DNA of 64,000 bases from Microbispora catharanthi (GCF_006334915.2 NZ_VDMA02000001.1:434001-498000); one strand, 5' to 3'. Counted from the first letter of the stretch, positions 49,923 to 59,176 are shown. A program made the numbers and translations. Notes: generated by a model from the letters alone, not told the origin.

Positions 49923-52243
49923 CTACGCCGCGCCGCCTGACAGGACGTCGCCGAGCTGCTTTCTGGAGCTGATCCCGAGCTTGGTGAAGATCTTGCGGAG
50001 GTGCCACTCGACCGTACGCGGGCTCAGGAAGAGCCGGGCCGCGACTTCGGGGTTGGACAGGCCATCTCGTACGAGCAGGGCGATTTGCGTCTCCTGCGCG
50101 GTCAGCTCGCCGCTGATCGAGGTGCTCTGGCGCTCTCGGACACTGTCGCCTGTGGCGAGAAGCTCGCGGCGGGCCCGTTCGGCGAACGCCTCCATCCCGA
50201 TCGACACGAACAACTCGTACGCGGTCCGCAGGTGAACCCGCGCCTCGGCCCGCTGCCGTTCCCTGCGCAGCCACTCGCCGTACAGCAGGTGGGCGCGTGC
50301 CAGCTCGGGGCGCAGGAGTGTACGGCCCAGCCGTTCGATCGCCTCGCGGTAAAGCCCGTCCGCGGCGGTGGCGTCGGTCAGCAGCGCGCGGCAACGAGCC
50401 AGAATTCCCTGTGCCCAGTCCGTGTCGCACGGCTCTGTCGCGTCCACCAGGCCTTCCAGCGCCCCGCGAGCAGCCGTGTCGTCCCCGGCGCGCGCCGCCG
50501 CCTCGACGAGTTCGGGCAGCGCCCAGTTGGAGACGACCAGGTTGGCGCTCTCGCTGCCGGCATGGGCCGCCGGGAGCGCGAGCCCGTAGCGGGCGAGGCC
50601 GTTGTAGAGGATCGCGGCCGCCCAGTGGGCGGAGGCGACACCGTTCAGCTGGCCGCTGGCGCCGGCCTCCTCGATCGTGGCCTCGATCAGCTCCATGGCC
50701 TCGGCCTCCTTGCCCTGCATCGCCGTAAGCAGGAGCTGGGTGTGCTGCGCCATGGGCACGCCCGTCGCGTCGGCGGCCGCTTCCGCTTCGGCCACGAGCG
50801 CGGCCGCGGCGGCGAAGTCCCCGCTCAGCACGATCGGTATCCCCAGCGCGTGGAGATAGACGGGAAGGTCGGACACGGCACCGGACCTGCGCACCTCGTC
50901 CAGTGCCCTGGCGCGGGTCTCGGGCATGACCCGGTCGTCCCAGACGAGCGGGCTCACGCCGAACGCCGCCCAGCCCCATTTCAGGAGATCCCGGACGGGA
51001 CAGTCGGCGAGTGCGGCCTGCGCAACGTGGGAAGCGCGACGCTCCTGCCCTCGGTGATGAGCAGGGCGAAGCCCTCGAGCACGAGGTCGAGAAGCCGCCG
51101 GCTGCCCTCGGGCGCGGGGAGTTCCCTGATCGCCTGGGAGATGGCCATGAGACTGTCGCGGTTCGCCGCCCCGAACGACGCGGAGCCCCAGGCGATGAGG
51201 TACGTCTCCCGAGCCAGATCCAGGTCGAACGGCTCCAGCCGCCGAGCGGCTTCCAGCAGCATCAGCGGTGCCTCGTTGTCGAAGCCCGCCGCGAACGTGA
51301 TGTGACCGCGTGTCAGGTGCGCTCGCACGCGCTGGAACTCGCTCTGGGCATCCCGGTCGGCGATGTCGGCGAACCGGCGCGCGACCTCGATGTCGCCCGC
51401 CCTGAGGCTGGCGTCGGCCGCCACCAGGGCACGCTCGGCACGCCGTGAGGTGTCGATGGTCAGAGCCACGGATCGCTGCAGGAACGCCGCTGCGGCCGCC
51501 AGCCCGCCGCGGGCCTGCGCCCGGCTGGCTGACCGTTCGAGCTCGGCGGCGACACTCTCGTCTGGCGCGGCCGCAGCGGACGCGAGATGCCAAGCACGGC
51601 GGTCCGGATCGGTCTCCGCGTCGGTGGCCTCCGCCAGTGCGAGATGGGCAGCTCGCCGGTCCTCCTCCTTCGCCGAGCCGTACACGGCCGACCGCACGAG
51701 CGGGTGACGGAAGATCACCGTCACGCCGAACTCCAACAGCTCGTCCGTCCCGCTCGCCGGGACCGTCGCAGGGGTGACGCCGAGCCGCTCGGCGGCCCGC
51801 CACACCAGCGAGGGGTCGCCGACCGGCTCGGCCGCGGCGACCAGCAGGAGCAGCCGGGTCTGCGCGGGCAGGCCCTCGATCCGGGCCAGGAAGCTCTGCT
51901 CGATCCGGCCCGGCAGCGTCTCGGCGTCCAGGAGGCCGAACCCGCCCGCCAGATCACGCGGCAGCTCCAGCAGGGCCAGCGGGTTTCCCCTGGTCTCGGC
52001 CACGAACCGGTCGCGGACGTGCTGATCGATCTGGACGTGCGTCACCGAGGTCAGCAAGGCGTGCGCGTCTTCCGCTGTCAGGCCTGTGACCTCGAGCTCC
52101 GGCAGTCCGAGCAGATCCTGGGACCGCTTGCGAGAGCCGAAGACGAGGGCGACAGACTCCGCGAGGAGCCGCCGGGCGACGAAGCCGAGAACCTGCGCCG
52201 AGGCCCGGTCCATCCACTGCGCGTCGTCGACCACGCAGAGCAA
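49923..52243 (-). pseudogene. LuxR-type LAL regulator, N-terminus lost and one frameshift
   Basis: The first frame starts abruptly at 52243 with LLCVVDDAQWMDRASAQVLG, the Walker B region of the LAL ATPase, so the P-loop that should precede it is missing. It runs to about 51020 (LITEGRSVALPTLRR). The text then continues in the next frame (ALADCPVRDLLKWGWAAFGV) through a TPR-like region to a C-terminal LuxR helix-turn-helix (LTAQETQIALLVRDGLSNPEVAARLF) ending at 49923. One lost base near 51020 explains the shift. It could be a sequencing error, but the truncated start cannot be. Confidence 0.8.
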
Positions 52244-52452
52244 AGGTCACGCTGAACACCTTCCGCCCCAACGACGACGGCTATCAGTGGTGTGCGACGT
52301 TCAACGGGGCGGGGATGTTCCTGAGCAACCACACGGCCCCCGGCGAGAGCGTGTACCTGGCCGGTCACGGCGAGAACCAGACGTTGACTCTCAGCGCACG
52401 CAGACCCGGCCTCCCGGTGGACCTGTGGGCCTTCGATCCGGTCACTCAGTGA
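52243..52452 (+). pseudogene. C-terminal fragment of a probable secreted protein gene
   Basis: The frame reads KVTLNTFRPNDDGYQWCATF then MFLSNHTAPGESVYLAGHGE and ends DLWAFDPVTQ at TGA 52450. It has a beta-rich, Asn/Gly-containing composition like an extracellular domain, but no start or signal peptide. It begins exactly where the LAL gene on the opposite strand breaks off. Confidence 0.5.
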
Positions 52453-52814
52453 CGGACGCGTCCGACGCCTGACCGCCAACGGGCAACCGAGTACTGACTC
52501 GGCCTCACCTTTCACATAAGGAGATCGCGCGCCCGGCTCCCACCGGGGCCGCGGCGACGTGCTCGGGCAGCGCCTCCCGCTTGAGCGGGGTGCGCTGGGC
52601 GTAGCTTGTCCTGCGGCACGCCGTAGACGGCAGCCCGGTTGGAACCCCCAGCCGGAGGCGAGGCTGCCGGTGCCGCGGAGCGCCGGACGTACCACGGCTC
52701 AGCAGACCGACAGCCTGCCGGACACGGGCGGCGTGCTCGCCCGAAGGCGTACGGCCGTCGGAATCCATACTGTGGAGATGCTGTCGTCATCGGCGAGTGC
52801 GAGTCGCATGGCGC

Positions 52815-53192
52815 CGGCGAGGGCGGGGCGACCGAGGAGCGCCTGGCCGCCTTCGCCTCCCGCGTTCACCCGGCCGCGGACGGCGAGGAGATCTTCCCCG
52901 GCGTCCGGGCCTCCTTCGCGGCCGGGCATACCGTCGGCCACACCACCTTCACCATCACCGGCGGCTCATCGCGTTCGGCGACGCGCTCCACTCCCCCGTC
53001 CAGGTGACCCACCCCGAATGGCCCTGCGGCATCGACCACGACCCCGGCGAGTCCGCCGAGCACCGCCGCCGCCTGGTCGAAGAGCTGAGCCGCCCGGACA
53101 CCGTCGGCTACGGCGGTCACTTCGCCGACGTGGTCTTCGGGCGCGCCGAGCGCCGCTCCGACGGCCGGTTCACCTGGGTCCCCGTCGCCTGA
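52815..53192 (+). pseudogene. MBL-fold metallo-hydrolase, C-terminal half, frameshifted
   Basis: Frame one reads ATEERLAAFASRVHPAADGE then GVRASFAAGHTVGHTTFTIT, where the AGHT-GHT segment carries a metal His of the beta-lactamase fold. After about 52970 the match moves frames: LIAFGDALHSPVQVTHPEWP supplies the GD and H positions, and VGYGGHFADVVFGR ends it. The HxHxDH motif that should come earlier is absent, so this is an inactive remnant. The stretch 52453-52814 shows nothing clear. Confidence 0.7.
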
Positions 53193-53219
53193 CCCGACGG
53201 TGAGCCCGCGGGTCGTGTT

Positions 53220-54416
53220 TCAAAGGGTCACCGGCAGCGCGGTCAGCCGCCACGTGCCGGGGTCGGGGGCGCGCAGCTCGTCGGGCGGAGCGGCCATGGA
53301 CAGGCCGGGGAAGCGGTGCAGCAGCGCGGTGAGCGCGACCTGGGTCTGCACGCGGGCGAGGGACGCGCCGAGGCAGAAGTGCGGGCCGTGGGCGAACCCC
53401 AGGTGGCCGGCGCCGGGCGTCCGGGTGACGTCCAGGCGGTCGGGGTCGGCGAACACCCGCGGATCGCGGTTGGCCGCGGCGACCAGGGCGGTGACCTTGG
53501 CGCCCTTGGGCACGGTCGCGCCGTACAGGTCGACGTCCTGGCGGGCGTGACGCGGGATCGCCAGCAGTGAGGGGCCGCACCAGCGGATGAGCTCCTCGAC
53601 GGCCCCCGGCATCAGCGCGGGGTCGGAGCGTACGGCGGCGAGCTGGGCGGGGTGGGACAGCAGGGCGGCCACGGCGTTGGCGATGAGGTTGGTCGGCGTC
53701 TGCCCGGCGAGGACCAGGTGCCAGACAAGGGTGACGATCTCGGCGTCGCTCAGCCGGTCCCCGTCCTCGGCCTGAACGCGCACCAACTCGCCCAGCAGAC
53801 CCCCGGGCGCGCCGGAATGATCGGCACGGGCGGCGGCGACGGCGTCCCTGGCACCCGCCATGATGCCCGGAATGGCCCGCGCGAAGTCCTGGCCCGCCCC
53901 GGCGGCGACGGTGGCGCCCCATTCGCGCCAGCGCGGGCGGTCCTGCTCGGGAACGCCGACCAGCGCGCAGATGACGTCCATCGGCAGCGGCCGGGCGAAG
54001 TGCCGCAGCAGGTCGACCCGCCCGCCGTCCGCCTGGGTGAACAGGTCGTCGAGCAGGGCGCCGACGATGGCCTCGATCCGGGGCCGGAACTCGGCGGCCC
54101 GCCGGGGGGTGAAGGCCGGAGCGACCAGTTTGCGCAGCCGCGCGTGCTCGGGGCCGCTCATCTCGCTCATGGTCCGCATGTACGGCAGGCAGTCGTCGGG
54201 GACCTGAGGGCGCATGAAGCTGTCGGCGGCGAGTTCGAAACGGGCGTCACCGAGCATCGCCCGTGCGCCGTCGTGCCTGGTGAGAGCCCATATCGGGCCG
54301 AGTCCGGGGATCAGCAGCCGGGCGAGCGGCGCGCGTTCACGCGCCTGTCCGTACGCCGTGAAGGGGTCGCGCAGGACCTCGGGGTCGGTGAGGTCCACCT
54401 CGGGCAGGGCGATCAC
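53220..54416 (-). CDS. cytochrome P450 with atypical I-helix
   Basis: 398 residues if started at GTG 54416, which has GGAG 7 bases upstream; the frame is open to ATG 54494 but would cross the direct repeats. Heme-binding FAHGPHFCLGASLAR (axial Cys) and the ExxR in VEELIRWCG are intact. The I-helix reads LAGQTPTNLIANA where the usual AGxE/D-T stands, so the proton-relay acid is Thr. Macrolide-type P450s sometimes deviate here. Electron partners (ferredoxin, reductase) are not nearby. Divergent from the TetR at 54521. Confidence 0.92.
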   Translation of the reverse strand: MIALPEVDLTDPEVLRDPFTAYGQARERAPLARLLIPGLGPIWALTRHDGARAMLGDARFELAADSFMRPQVPDDCLPYMRTMSEMSGPEHARLRKLVAPAFTPRRAAEFRPRIEAIVGALLDDLFTQADGGRVDLLRHFARPLPMDVICALVGVPEQDRPRWREWGATVAAGAGQDFARAIPGIMAGARDAVAAARADHSGAPGGLLGELVRVQAEDGDRLSDAEIVTLVWHLVLAGQTPTNLIANAVAALLSHPAQLAAVRSDPALMPGAVEELIRWCGPSLLAIPRHARQDVDLYGATVPKGAKVTALVAAANRDPRVFADPDRLDVTRTPGAGHLGFAHGPHFCLGASLARVQTQVALTALLHRFPGLSMAAPPDELRAPDPGTWRLTALPVTL

Positions 54417-54424
54417 TGGCAACT

Positions 54425-54446
54425 CCAGATGTTGAGTCCAGATGTT
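54425..54446. promoter_or_regulatory. 13-bp-spaced direct repeat in the P450/TetR intergenic region
   Basis: CCAGATGTT occurs at 54425-54433 and 54438-54446, in phase at 13 bases, with a degenerate inverted copy (CATCTGAGTT) following. Probable binding site of the divergent TetR-like protein. Confidence 0.45.
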
Positions 54447-54520
54447 CTTATCATCTGAGTTCGTGACGGTATCTTGGGTCCGCCCGTACGGCAAGCGGGC
54501 GTATGCGGACGAGGAGAGGG

Positions 54521-55660
54521 ATGGGACGCCTCACCAGGGCTGAGCTTCAGGCACGCAACCGGGCCAGGGTGCTGGCCGCCGCCCGCGACGAGTTCGCCGA
54601 GCGGGGGTTCCGCGACGCGAAGGTGGACGCGATCGCCGACCGGGCCGGACTCACCCGCGGCGCGGTCTACTCCAACTTCCCGGGCAAGCGGGCCCTGTAC
54701 TTCTCGGTGCTGGCCGGCCTGGCCGAGCGGGAGGCCGGACCGGACGGCGCGCGGCGACCCTCCCCCGCGTCCGGCAAGACGCCCGCCAGCGACACAGCCG
54801 ATGCCGAGACAGCCGATACAGGGACACCCGCCGTGGACACGGCCCGGGAGGCGCTCGCGGCGTTCGCCCGCGCCTGGGTCGCCCGGCTTCCGCTGGCCAC
54901 CGACGGCCCGGCCAGGCTCGGCATGGACCTGATGCCGGAGGTGCTCGCCGACCAGCGGGTCCGCCAGCCGTTCGCGCAGCTCATGAAGCTGAACGCGATC
55001 GTGCTCGGACTCGCGCTTGAGCGACTCGACGGGCACGCCTCCACGCGGCGCCGGGTGCGGATCGCGGAGACGGCCCTGACCACCCTGCACGGCGCGAGCC
55101 AGATGGCCGACGCGGCGCCCGGATTCGCCGAGCCGTTCGACATCGTCGCGGCGTGCGCCGCACTGGCGGACCTCGATCTCGGCGACCGGTGGGACCCCCC
55201 TCACCTGCCCTTCGTGCCCCGCGCACGGCCCGCCGACCAGCCCTGGTCGCCGCCGCTCGCGGTGGACGCGGTGCGGGGCGAGCCGGTCCCGCTCACGCGT
55301 GACGGCGTGGTGGCGATCCTCGGACTGCACCGTCTGGAGGCCGTGGAGGAGGCGGTGCGGGCCATGCCGCCCGGCGGCGAGGTCACCGCGGTCCTGGTCA
55401 CCGGCGATCCCGGCGAGCTGGGGCCGCTCGCCCGGCTGACCCTCGCCGGCCTGCGCGCGTGCCTGCGGCAGGTGTTGCCCGCGCCGGCCTGGCCGCGCCT
55501 GCGCGTGGTGCACGACGACGAGGGGGCGGTGGCGGCGGCGGCCGGGGTGGCCGCCGTCAGCGACGGGACCGAGGCGGCCGTCCGGGTGCGGTCGGGCCGC
55601 GTGGTCGCGCGCGCCGACGGGTACGGCGCCTGTCACGCCGCCGCCTCCGCCGAGCCCTGA
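54521..55660 (+). CDS. TetR-family regulator with an additional C-terminal thioredoxin-like domain
   Basis: 379 residues from ATG 54521 with GAGGAGAGGG directly upstream. Residues 1-60 are the TetR helix-turn-helix (VLAAARDEFAERGFRDAKVDAIADRAGLTRGAVYSNFPGK); an unstructured Thr/Asp/Ala linker sits near 85-112; a TetR-like helical domain reaches about 225. The last 140 residues (AVLVTGDPGELGPLARLTLA, RVVHDDEGAVAAAAGVAAVS, then a VRSGRVVARADGYGACHAAA end) have the alternating strand/helix order of a thioredoxin or peroxiredoxin fold, with no CxxC. Normal TetR proteins are about 200 residues. It probably senses the P450 substrate or redox state. Confidence 0.8.
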   Translation: MGRLTRAELQARNRARVLAAARDEFAERGFRDAKVDAIADRAGLTRGAVYSNFPGKRALYFSVLAGLAEREAGPDGARRPSPASGKTPASDTADAETADTGTPAVDTAREALAAFARAWVARLPLATDGPARLGMDLMPEVLADQRVRQPFAQLMKLNAIVLGLALERLDGHASTRRRVRIAETALTTLHGASQMADAAPGFAEPFDIVAACAALADLDLGDRWDPPHLPFVPRARPADQPWSPPLAVDAVRGEPVPLTRDGVVAILGLHRLEAVEEAVRAMPPGGEVTAVLVTGDPGELGPLARLTLAGLRACLRQVLPAPAWPRLRVVHDDEGAVAAAAGVAAVSDGTEAAVRVRSGRVVARADGYGACHAAASAEP

Positions 55661-55720
55661 CCGTCGCGCCGCGCTGACCGCCACGGGCCGAGCACGGGCG
55701 GCGCGCACAGGCGTGGACAC

Positions 55721-55750
55721 TTGGCGCGAGGGTCGAATGCGTGTTCTACT
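55721..55750 (+). promoter_or_regulatory. promoter of the radical SAM gene
   Basis: TTGGCG 55721-55726, 18-base spacer, TCTACT 55745-55750; the -10 ends 7 bases before ATG 55758, predicting a leaderless transcript and deciding that start over ATG 55713 and ATG 55737. Confidence 0.5.
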
Positions 55751-55757
55751 GAACCTC

Positions 55758-56930
55758 ATGCGTCGCGACGCCACTTCCCGCGCGGAGGACCAGCCCGTTG
55801 CGCAGCCCCGCGGGCAGCAGCAGACGGTGCGGCAGCCCGGGCAACAGCAGGCGCGGCAACCCGAGCAGACGGTGCACCAGCCTGGACAGTCTGTGGAGCA
55901 GCCCGGACAGTCTGTGCAGCGACCCGGACAGACGGTGCAGCAACCCGGACAGACGGTGCAGCAGTCGCTCGTCGGTGAGGGGCCCGCCCGTCCGCGCATC
56001 GAGCGGCAGGCCGTCACACGCGTCTTCGACGGCATCACCTGCTATGAGGTGCCGGCCCGCGCGGCGCTCGAACGGGTGCCCGAGGCAGCCGAGCTGCCCT
56101 TCGTGTGGGGCGCGAGCCCCTATCGCGGCTGCGAGGCGGGCTGCGGCTACTGCACCGCCCGGCGCGGCCACCGCTACCTCGGCCTGGATCCGGGCCGCGA
56201 CTTCTCCACGAAGATAGTCGTCAAGACCGACCTGGCCCGCCGCCTGCGGCGCGAGCTGGACTCCCCCCGCTGGAGCGGCGAGGCGGTCGCGCTGGGCCTC
56301 ACCGGCGACTGCTACCAGCCGGCCGAGGAGATCTACCGCCTGATGCCCGGCGTCATCCGGGCGCTCGCCGACGCGGCCAACCCGTTCACCGTGCTCACCA
56401 AGAGCCCCCTCGTCCTGCGTGATCTGGACCTGTTACGCGAGGCGGCGAAGGTGACCCAGGTCGGCGCCCTGGTGTCGGTCGGCTTCGTCGACGACCGTCT
56501 GCGGCGTGCCGTCGAGCCTGGGGCCGCGACCCCGCAGCGGCGCCTGGAGATCTGCGCGACGCTGAACGAGGCCGGCATTCCCTGTGGTGTGCTGATGGCG
56601 CCGATCCTGCCGCTCATCACCGACTCCACCGATCACCTGCTGGCGACCGTACGGCGGGCGGCCGAGGCGGGCGCGGTCAGCGTGACGCCCGTCGTGCTGC
56701 GCCTGCCCGCCGGCGCCCGGGAATGGTACATGGGGTGGCTGGAGCGTGAGCATCCCGGTCTCGTGCCGCGCTACCAGGCGTTGTACGGCAGGGGCCAGGT
56801 CGCCGAGGACGGCTACCGGCAGCGGATCGCCGAGCAGGTGCGCGTCCTCGCCGAGACCTACGGCATCGGCAGGGACGCCCGGCGGTGGCGGCGGCGCCGC
56901 TCCCCCACCCGCCAGCTCGCCCTCGTCTGA
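55758..56930 (+). CDS. Rv2578c-family radical SAM protein with N-terminal Gln/Pro repeats
   Basis: 390 residues from ATG 55758. The radical SAM 4Fe-4S motif is CEAGCGYC (CxxxCxxC) within PYRGCEAGCGYCTARRGH near residue 130. The GLTGDCYQPAEEIYRL block and the C-terminal VLAETYGIG segment follow the Rv2578c/SplB-like group. The reaction is unknown. The first 80 residues are a Gln/Pro-rich tail with four 7-residue repeats of QPGQTV type that relatives generally lack. It stands alone, converging with a WYL gene. Confidence 0.9.
   Translation: MRRDATSRAEDQPVAQPRGQQQTVRQPGQQQARQPEQTVHQPGQSVEQPGQSVQRPGQTVQQPGQTVQQSLVGEGPARPRIERQAVTRVFDGITCYEVPARAALERVPEAAELPFVWGASPYRGCEAGCGYCTARRGHRYLGLDPGRDFSTKIVVKTDLARRLRRELDSPRWSGEAVALGLTGDCYQPAEEIYRLMPGVIRALADAANPFTVLTKSPLVLRDLDLLREAAKVTQVGALVSVGFVDDRLRRAVEPGAATPQRRLEICATLNEAGIPCGVLMAPILPLITDSTDHLLATVRRAAEAGAVSVTPVVLRLPAGAREWYMGWLEREHPGLVPRYQALYGRGQVAEDGYRQRIAEQVRVLAETYGIGRDARRWRRRRSPTRQLALV
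55875..55958 (+). repeat. four 21-bp tandem repeats inside the radical SAM gene
   Basis: Units at 55875-55895, 55896-55916, 55917-55937 and 55938-55958 encode HQPGQSV, EQPGQSV, QRPGQTV and QQPGQTV. Less regular copies extend upstream to about 55800. The unit length keeps the frame. Confidence 0.85.
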
Positions 56931-56994
56931 CCGGAGTCCGACCGGAGTCTGACCGCAGTCCGACCGGAGTCTGACCGCAGTCCGACCGGAGCCG
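56929..56994. repeat. six tandem copies of an 11-bp unit
   Basis: GACCGGAGTCC, GACCGGAGTCT, GACCGCAGTCC, GACCGGAGTCT, GACCGCAGTCC and GACCGGAGCCG follow each other without gap, starting inside the stop codon of the radical SAM gene. They lie between two convergent genes; a role in termination or simple slippage expansion is possible. Confidence 0.9.
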
Positions 56995-57011
56995 TCGCGG
57001 CGGAAGTCCCG

Positions 57012-57965
57012 TCACCGCTGCGCCGCCGCACTGGCGAAGCGGTCGGACAGCTTACGAAGGTGCCGGGCGAGTTCCGGGGGCGACTCGACGTCGAAGTCGA
57101 CGTCGAGCATGCCCGCCACGAGCGCGACCAGGTCGAGTGAGTCGGAGGCCAGTTCGAGCAGGCAGGTGTCGTCGTCGATGGGGGTGACGACGCCGTCGAC
57201 GCGTCCGGCGATCCGCGAAGCGGGGGCGTGCACTGTCAGCCGGGAGCGGTACGGCCAGATGTCACGGCCGATCGTCCTGCGGAGGTAGGCCGCCACGTCG
57301 CCGTCGGGTGGCTCGCGGTGAGTGAAGCGGGGCCCGTTGGGTGTGCGCAGCGACATCCGGTCGGCTCTGAAGGTGCGCCAGTCGCCCCGGCCGACGTCCC
57401 AGGCGACGAGGTACCACCTGCGGCCCCAGGAGACCAGGCGATGGGGTTCGGCGGTCCGGGCCGACCGCGCCCCGTGGTGGCCGACGTAGTCGAAGCGGAG
57501 CGTCTCGGCGGCGCGGATCGCGGTGGAGACAGCGGTGAGGACGTCCGCGTCCACGGTGGGTCCGCCGCGCGGCGGGATCGTGACCATGGCGTTCTCCAGG
57601 GTTTCGACCCGGTGGCGTAGCCGCGACGGCAGGACGTGCTCGACCTTGGTCAGCGCACGCAGCGACGCTTCCTCGATCCCGCTGACACTGCTCGCCGCGC
57701 CGGTGCGCAGCCCGACGGTCACCGCCACCGCCTCGTCGTCGTCCAGCAACAGCGGGGGCAGTGAGGTGCCGGCCCCGAGCCGGTAACCACCGGCGGGGCC
57801 CATCGTGGCGTGCACCGGATATCCCAGCTCGCGCAGCCTTTCGACGTCGCGTCGCACGGTCCTGGTGGTGACGTTCAGGCGTTCGGCGAGTTCGGTGCCC
57901 GGCCAGTCGCGGTGGGTCTGCAGCAACGACAGCAGCCGGAGCAGGCGGGCCGGGGTTTCCAACAT
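57012..57965 (-). CDS. HTH-WYL transcriptional regulator of the epoxide hydrolase gene
   Basis: 317 residues from ATG 57965. HTH_11 ([39 protein letters not shown]) and WYL ([21 protein letters not shown]) domains plus a C-terminal WCX extension. It aligns over its length with the 38844 regulator. It is divergent from the epoxide hydrolase gene, with a perfect 10-bp inverted repeat between them, so ligand-controlled regulation of that gene is likely. Confidence 0.92.
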   Translation of the reverse strand: MLETPARLLRLLSLLQTHRDWPGTELAERLNVTTRTVRRDVERLRELGYPVHATMGPAGGYRLGAGTSLPPLLLDDDEAVAVTVGLRTGAASSVSGIEEASLRALTKVEHVLPSRLRHRVETLENAMVTIPPRGGPTVDADVLTAVSTAIRAAETLRFDYVGHHGARSARTAEPHRLVSWGRRWYLVAWDVGRGDWRTFRADRMSLRTPNGPRFTHREPPDGDVAAYLRRTIGRDIWPYRSRLTVHAPASRIAGRVDGVVTPIDDDTCLLELASDSLDLVALVAGMLDVDFDVESPPELARHLRKLSDRFASAAAQR

Positions 57966-57982
57966 GCGTCAATGGTGACGGA

Positions 57983-58009
57983 TGTGTAGGACCGGAGCTG
58001 TCCTACACA
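57983..58009. promoter_or_regulatory. perfect inverted repeat, likely WYL-regulator operator
   Basis: TGTGTAGGAC (57983-57992), 7-base centre, GTCCTACACA (58000-58009). It is 17 bases from each of the two divergent start codons, ideal for control of both genes. Confidence 0.7.
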
Positions 58010-58027
58010 GACGGGAGGCTGACTGCC

Positions 58028-59176
58028 ATGAGCACACCACAACCGTTTCGCATAGACATCCCGCAGGCCGATCTCGACGACCTGGCCGTTCGTCTGGCCC
58101 GCACCCGCTGGCCCGACGAGCTTCCCGGCGTCGGCTGGTCCTACGGCGTGAGCAAGGACTACCTGATGGAGTTGGCCGACCACTGGCGCACCGGCTACGA
58201 CTGGCGCGAGCACGAGGCCCGCCTCAACAAGGTCCCGCAGTTCACCACCGAGATCGACGGCCAGACCATCCATTTCCTGCACGTACGCTCCCCCGAGCCG
58301 GACGCCACCCCGCTGATCGTCACGCACGGCTGGCCGAGCACGGCGTACGACTTCCTGGACGTCCTCGGGCCGCTGACCGACCCGCGGGCGCACGGCGGAA
58401 ACCCGGCGGACGCCTTCCATGTCGTCGCGCCCTCGGTGCCGGGCTTCGCGTTCTCCGGCCCGACCCGCGAGACCGGCTGGGGGGCCGGCCGCGTCGCCCG
58501 GGCCTGGGCCGAGCTCATGCGACGCCTGGGCTATGAGCGTTTCGGCGCGCAGGGTGGCGACTTCGGCAGCATCGTCTCCCCGGAGCTCGGCCGGATCGCG
58601 CCGGAGCGCGTGATCGGCGTCCATGTCAACGCGCTGGCCACCGCCTCGACACCCGTCGGCCCCGGCGAACTGGAGGAGCTCTCCGACGACGAACGCGAAC
58701 AGGCCAGGCGGAACCAGTCGTGGTGGTACCCCCACTCCGGCTACGCCACCCAGATGTCCACCCGGCCGCAGACCCTCGCGTACGCGCTCAACGACTCCCC
58801 GGTCGGCCAGCTGGCGTGGAACCTGGAGTGGTTCGTGGATTGGGACCCCACCCGCACCGAGCGAACCCCCGTCGACCGCGACACCGTTCTGACCAACGTC
58901 ACGATCTTCTGGCTGACCGGGACGGCGGGATCGGCCGCCCGGCTGTACCTGGAGACCGGATCGGAGGCGTGGGGCCGGCGCCCCGAGCCCTCGCCGGTGC
59001 CGACGGGGGTGGCGAACTTCCTCGGCGACCGGGCGATCCGCGGGCTGGCGGAGCTGTCGAACACCGTCGTCCACTGGTCGCGGTTTTCCCGAGGTGGGCA
59101 CTTCGCGTCCCTGCAGGCTCCGGACCTCCTGGTCGCCGACATCCGGGACTTCTTCCGGAAGCTGAGAGCCCAGTAG
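58028..59176 (+). CDS. epoxide hydrolase (alpha/beta fold, EHN domain)
   Basis: 382 residues from ATG 58028 with GGGAGG 10 bases upstream. The N-terminal EHN domain ([31 protein letters not shown]) is followed by the core: HGWP oxyanion motif near 98, nucleophile Asp in [15 protein letters not shown] near 178, lid Tyr candidates in [11 protein letters not shown], and the catalytic His in [16 protein letters not shown] near 360. It is the size of microsomal-type bacterial epoxide hydrolases; it opens epoxides to diols in the cytosol. The WYL regulator is divergent. Confidence 0.93.
   Translation: MSTPQPFRIDIPQADLDDLAVRLARTRWPDELPGVGWSYGVSKDYLMELADHWRTGYDWREHEARLNKVPQFTTEIDGQTIHFLHVRSPEPDATPLIVTHGWPSTAYDFLDVLGPLTDPRAHGGNPADAFHVVAPSVPGFAFSGPTRETGWGAGRVARAWAELMRRLGYERFGAQGGDFGSIVSPELGRIAPERVIGVHVNALATASTPVGPGELEELSDDEREQARRNQSWWYPHSGYATQMSTRPQTLAYALNDSPVGQLAWNLEWFVDWDPTRTERTPVDRDTVLTNVTIFWLTGTAGSAARLYLETGSEAWGRRPEPSPVPTGVANFLGDRAIRGLAELSNTVVHWSRFSRGGHFASLQAPDLLVADIRDFFRKLRAQ

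Noticed and set aside
49923..51803. N-terminal 240 codons of the 626-codon minus frame (51100-51803)
   Set aside because: Arg-rich shadow of the other LAL frame; only the part after about 51020 is the true continuation.
52505..52600. Minus-strand text YAQRTPLKREALPEHVAAA resembling the C-terminus of an SDR
   Set aside because: Only about 20 residues match and no other SDR motif is present; too short to call.
56929..56994. CRISPR-like array
   Set aside because: The 11-bp units are contiguous with no spacers and no cas genes are present.
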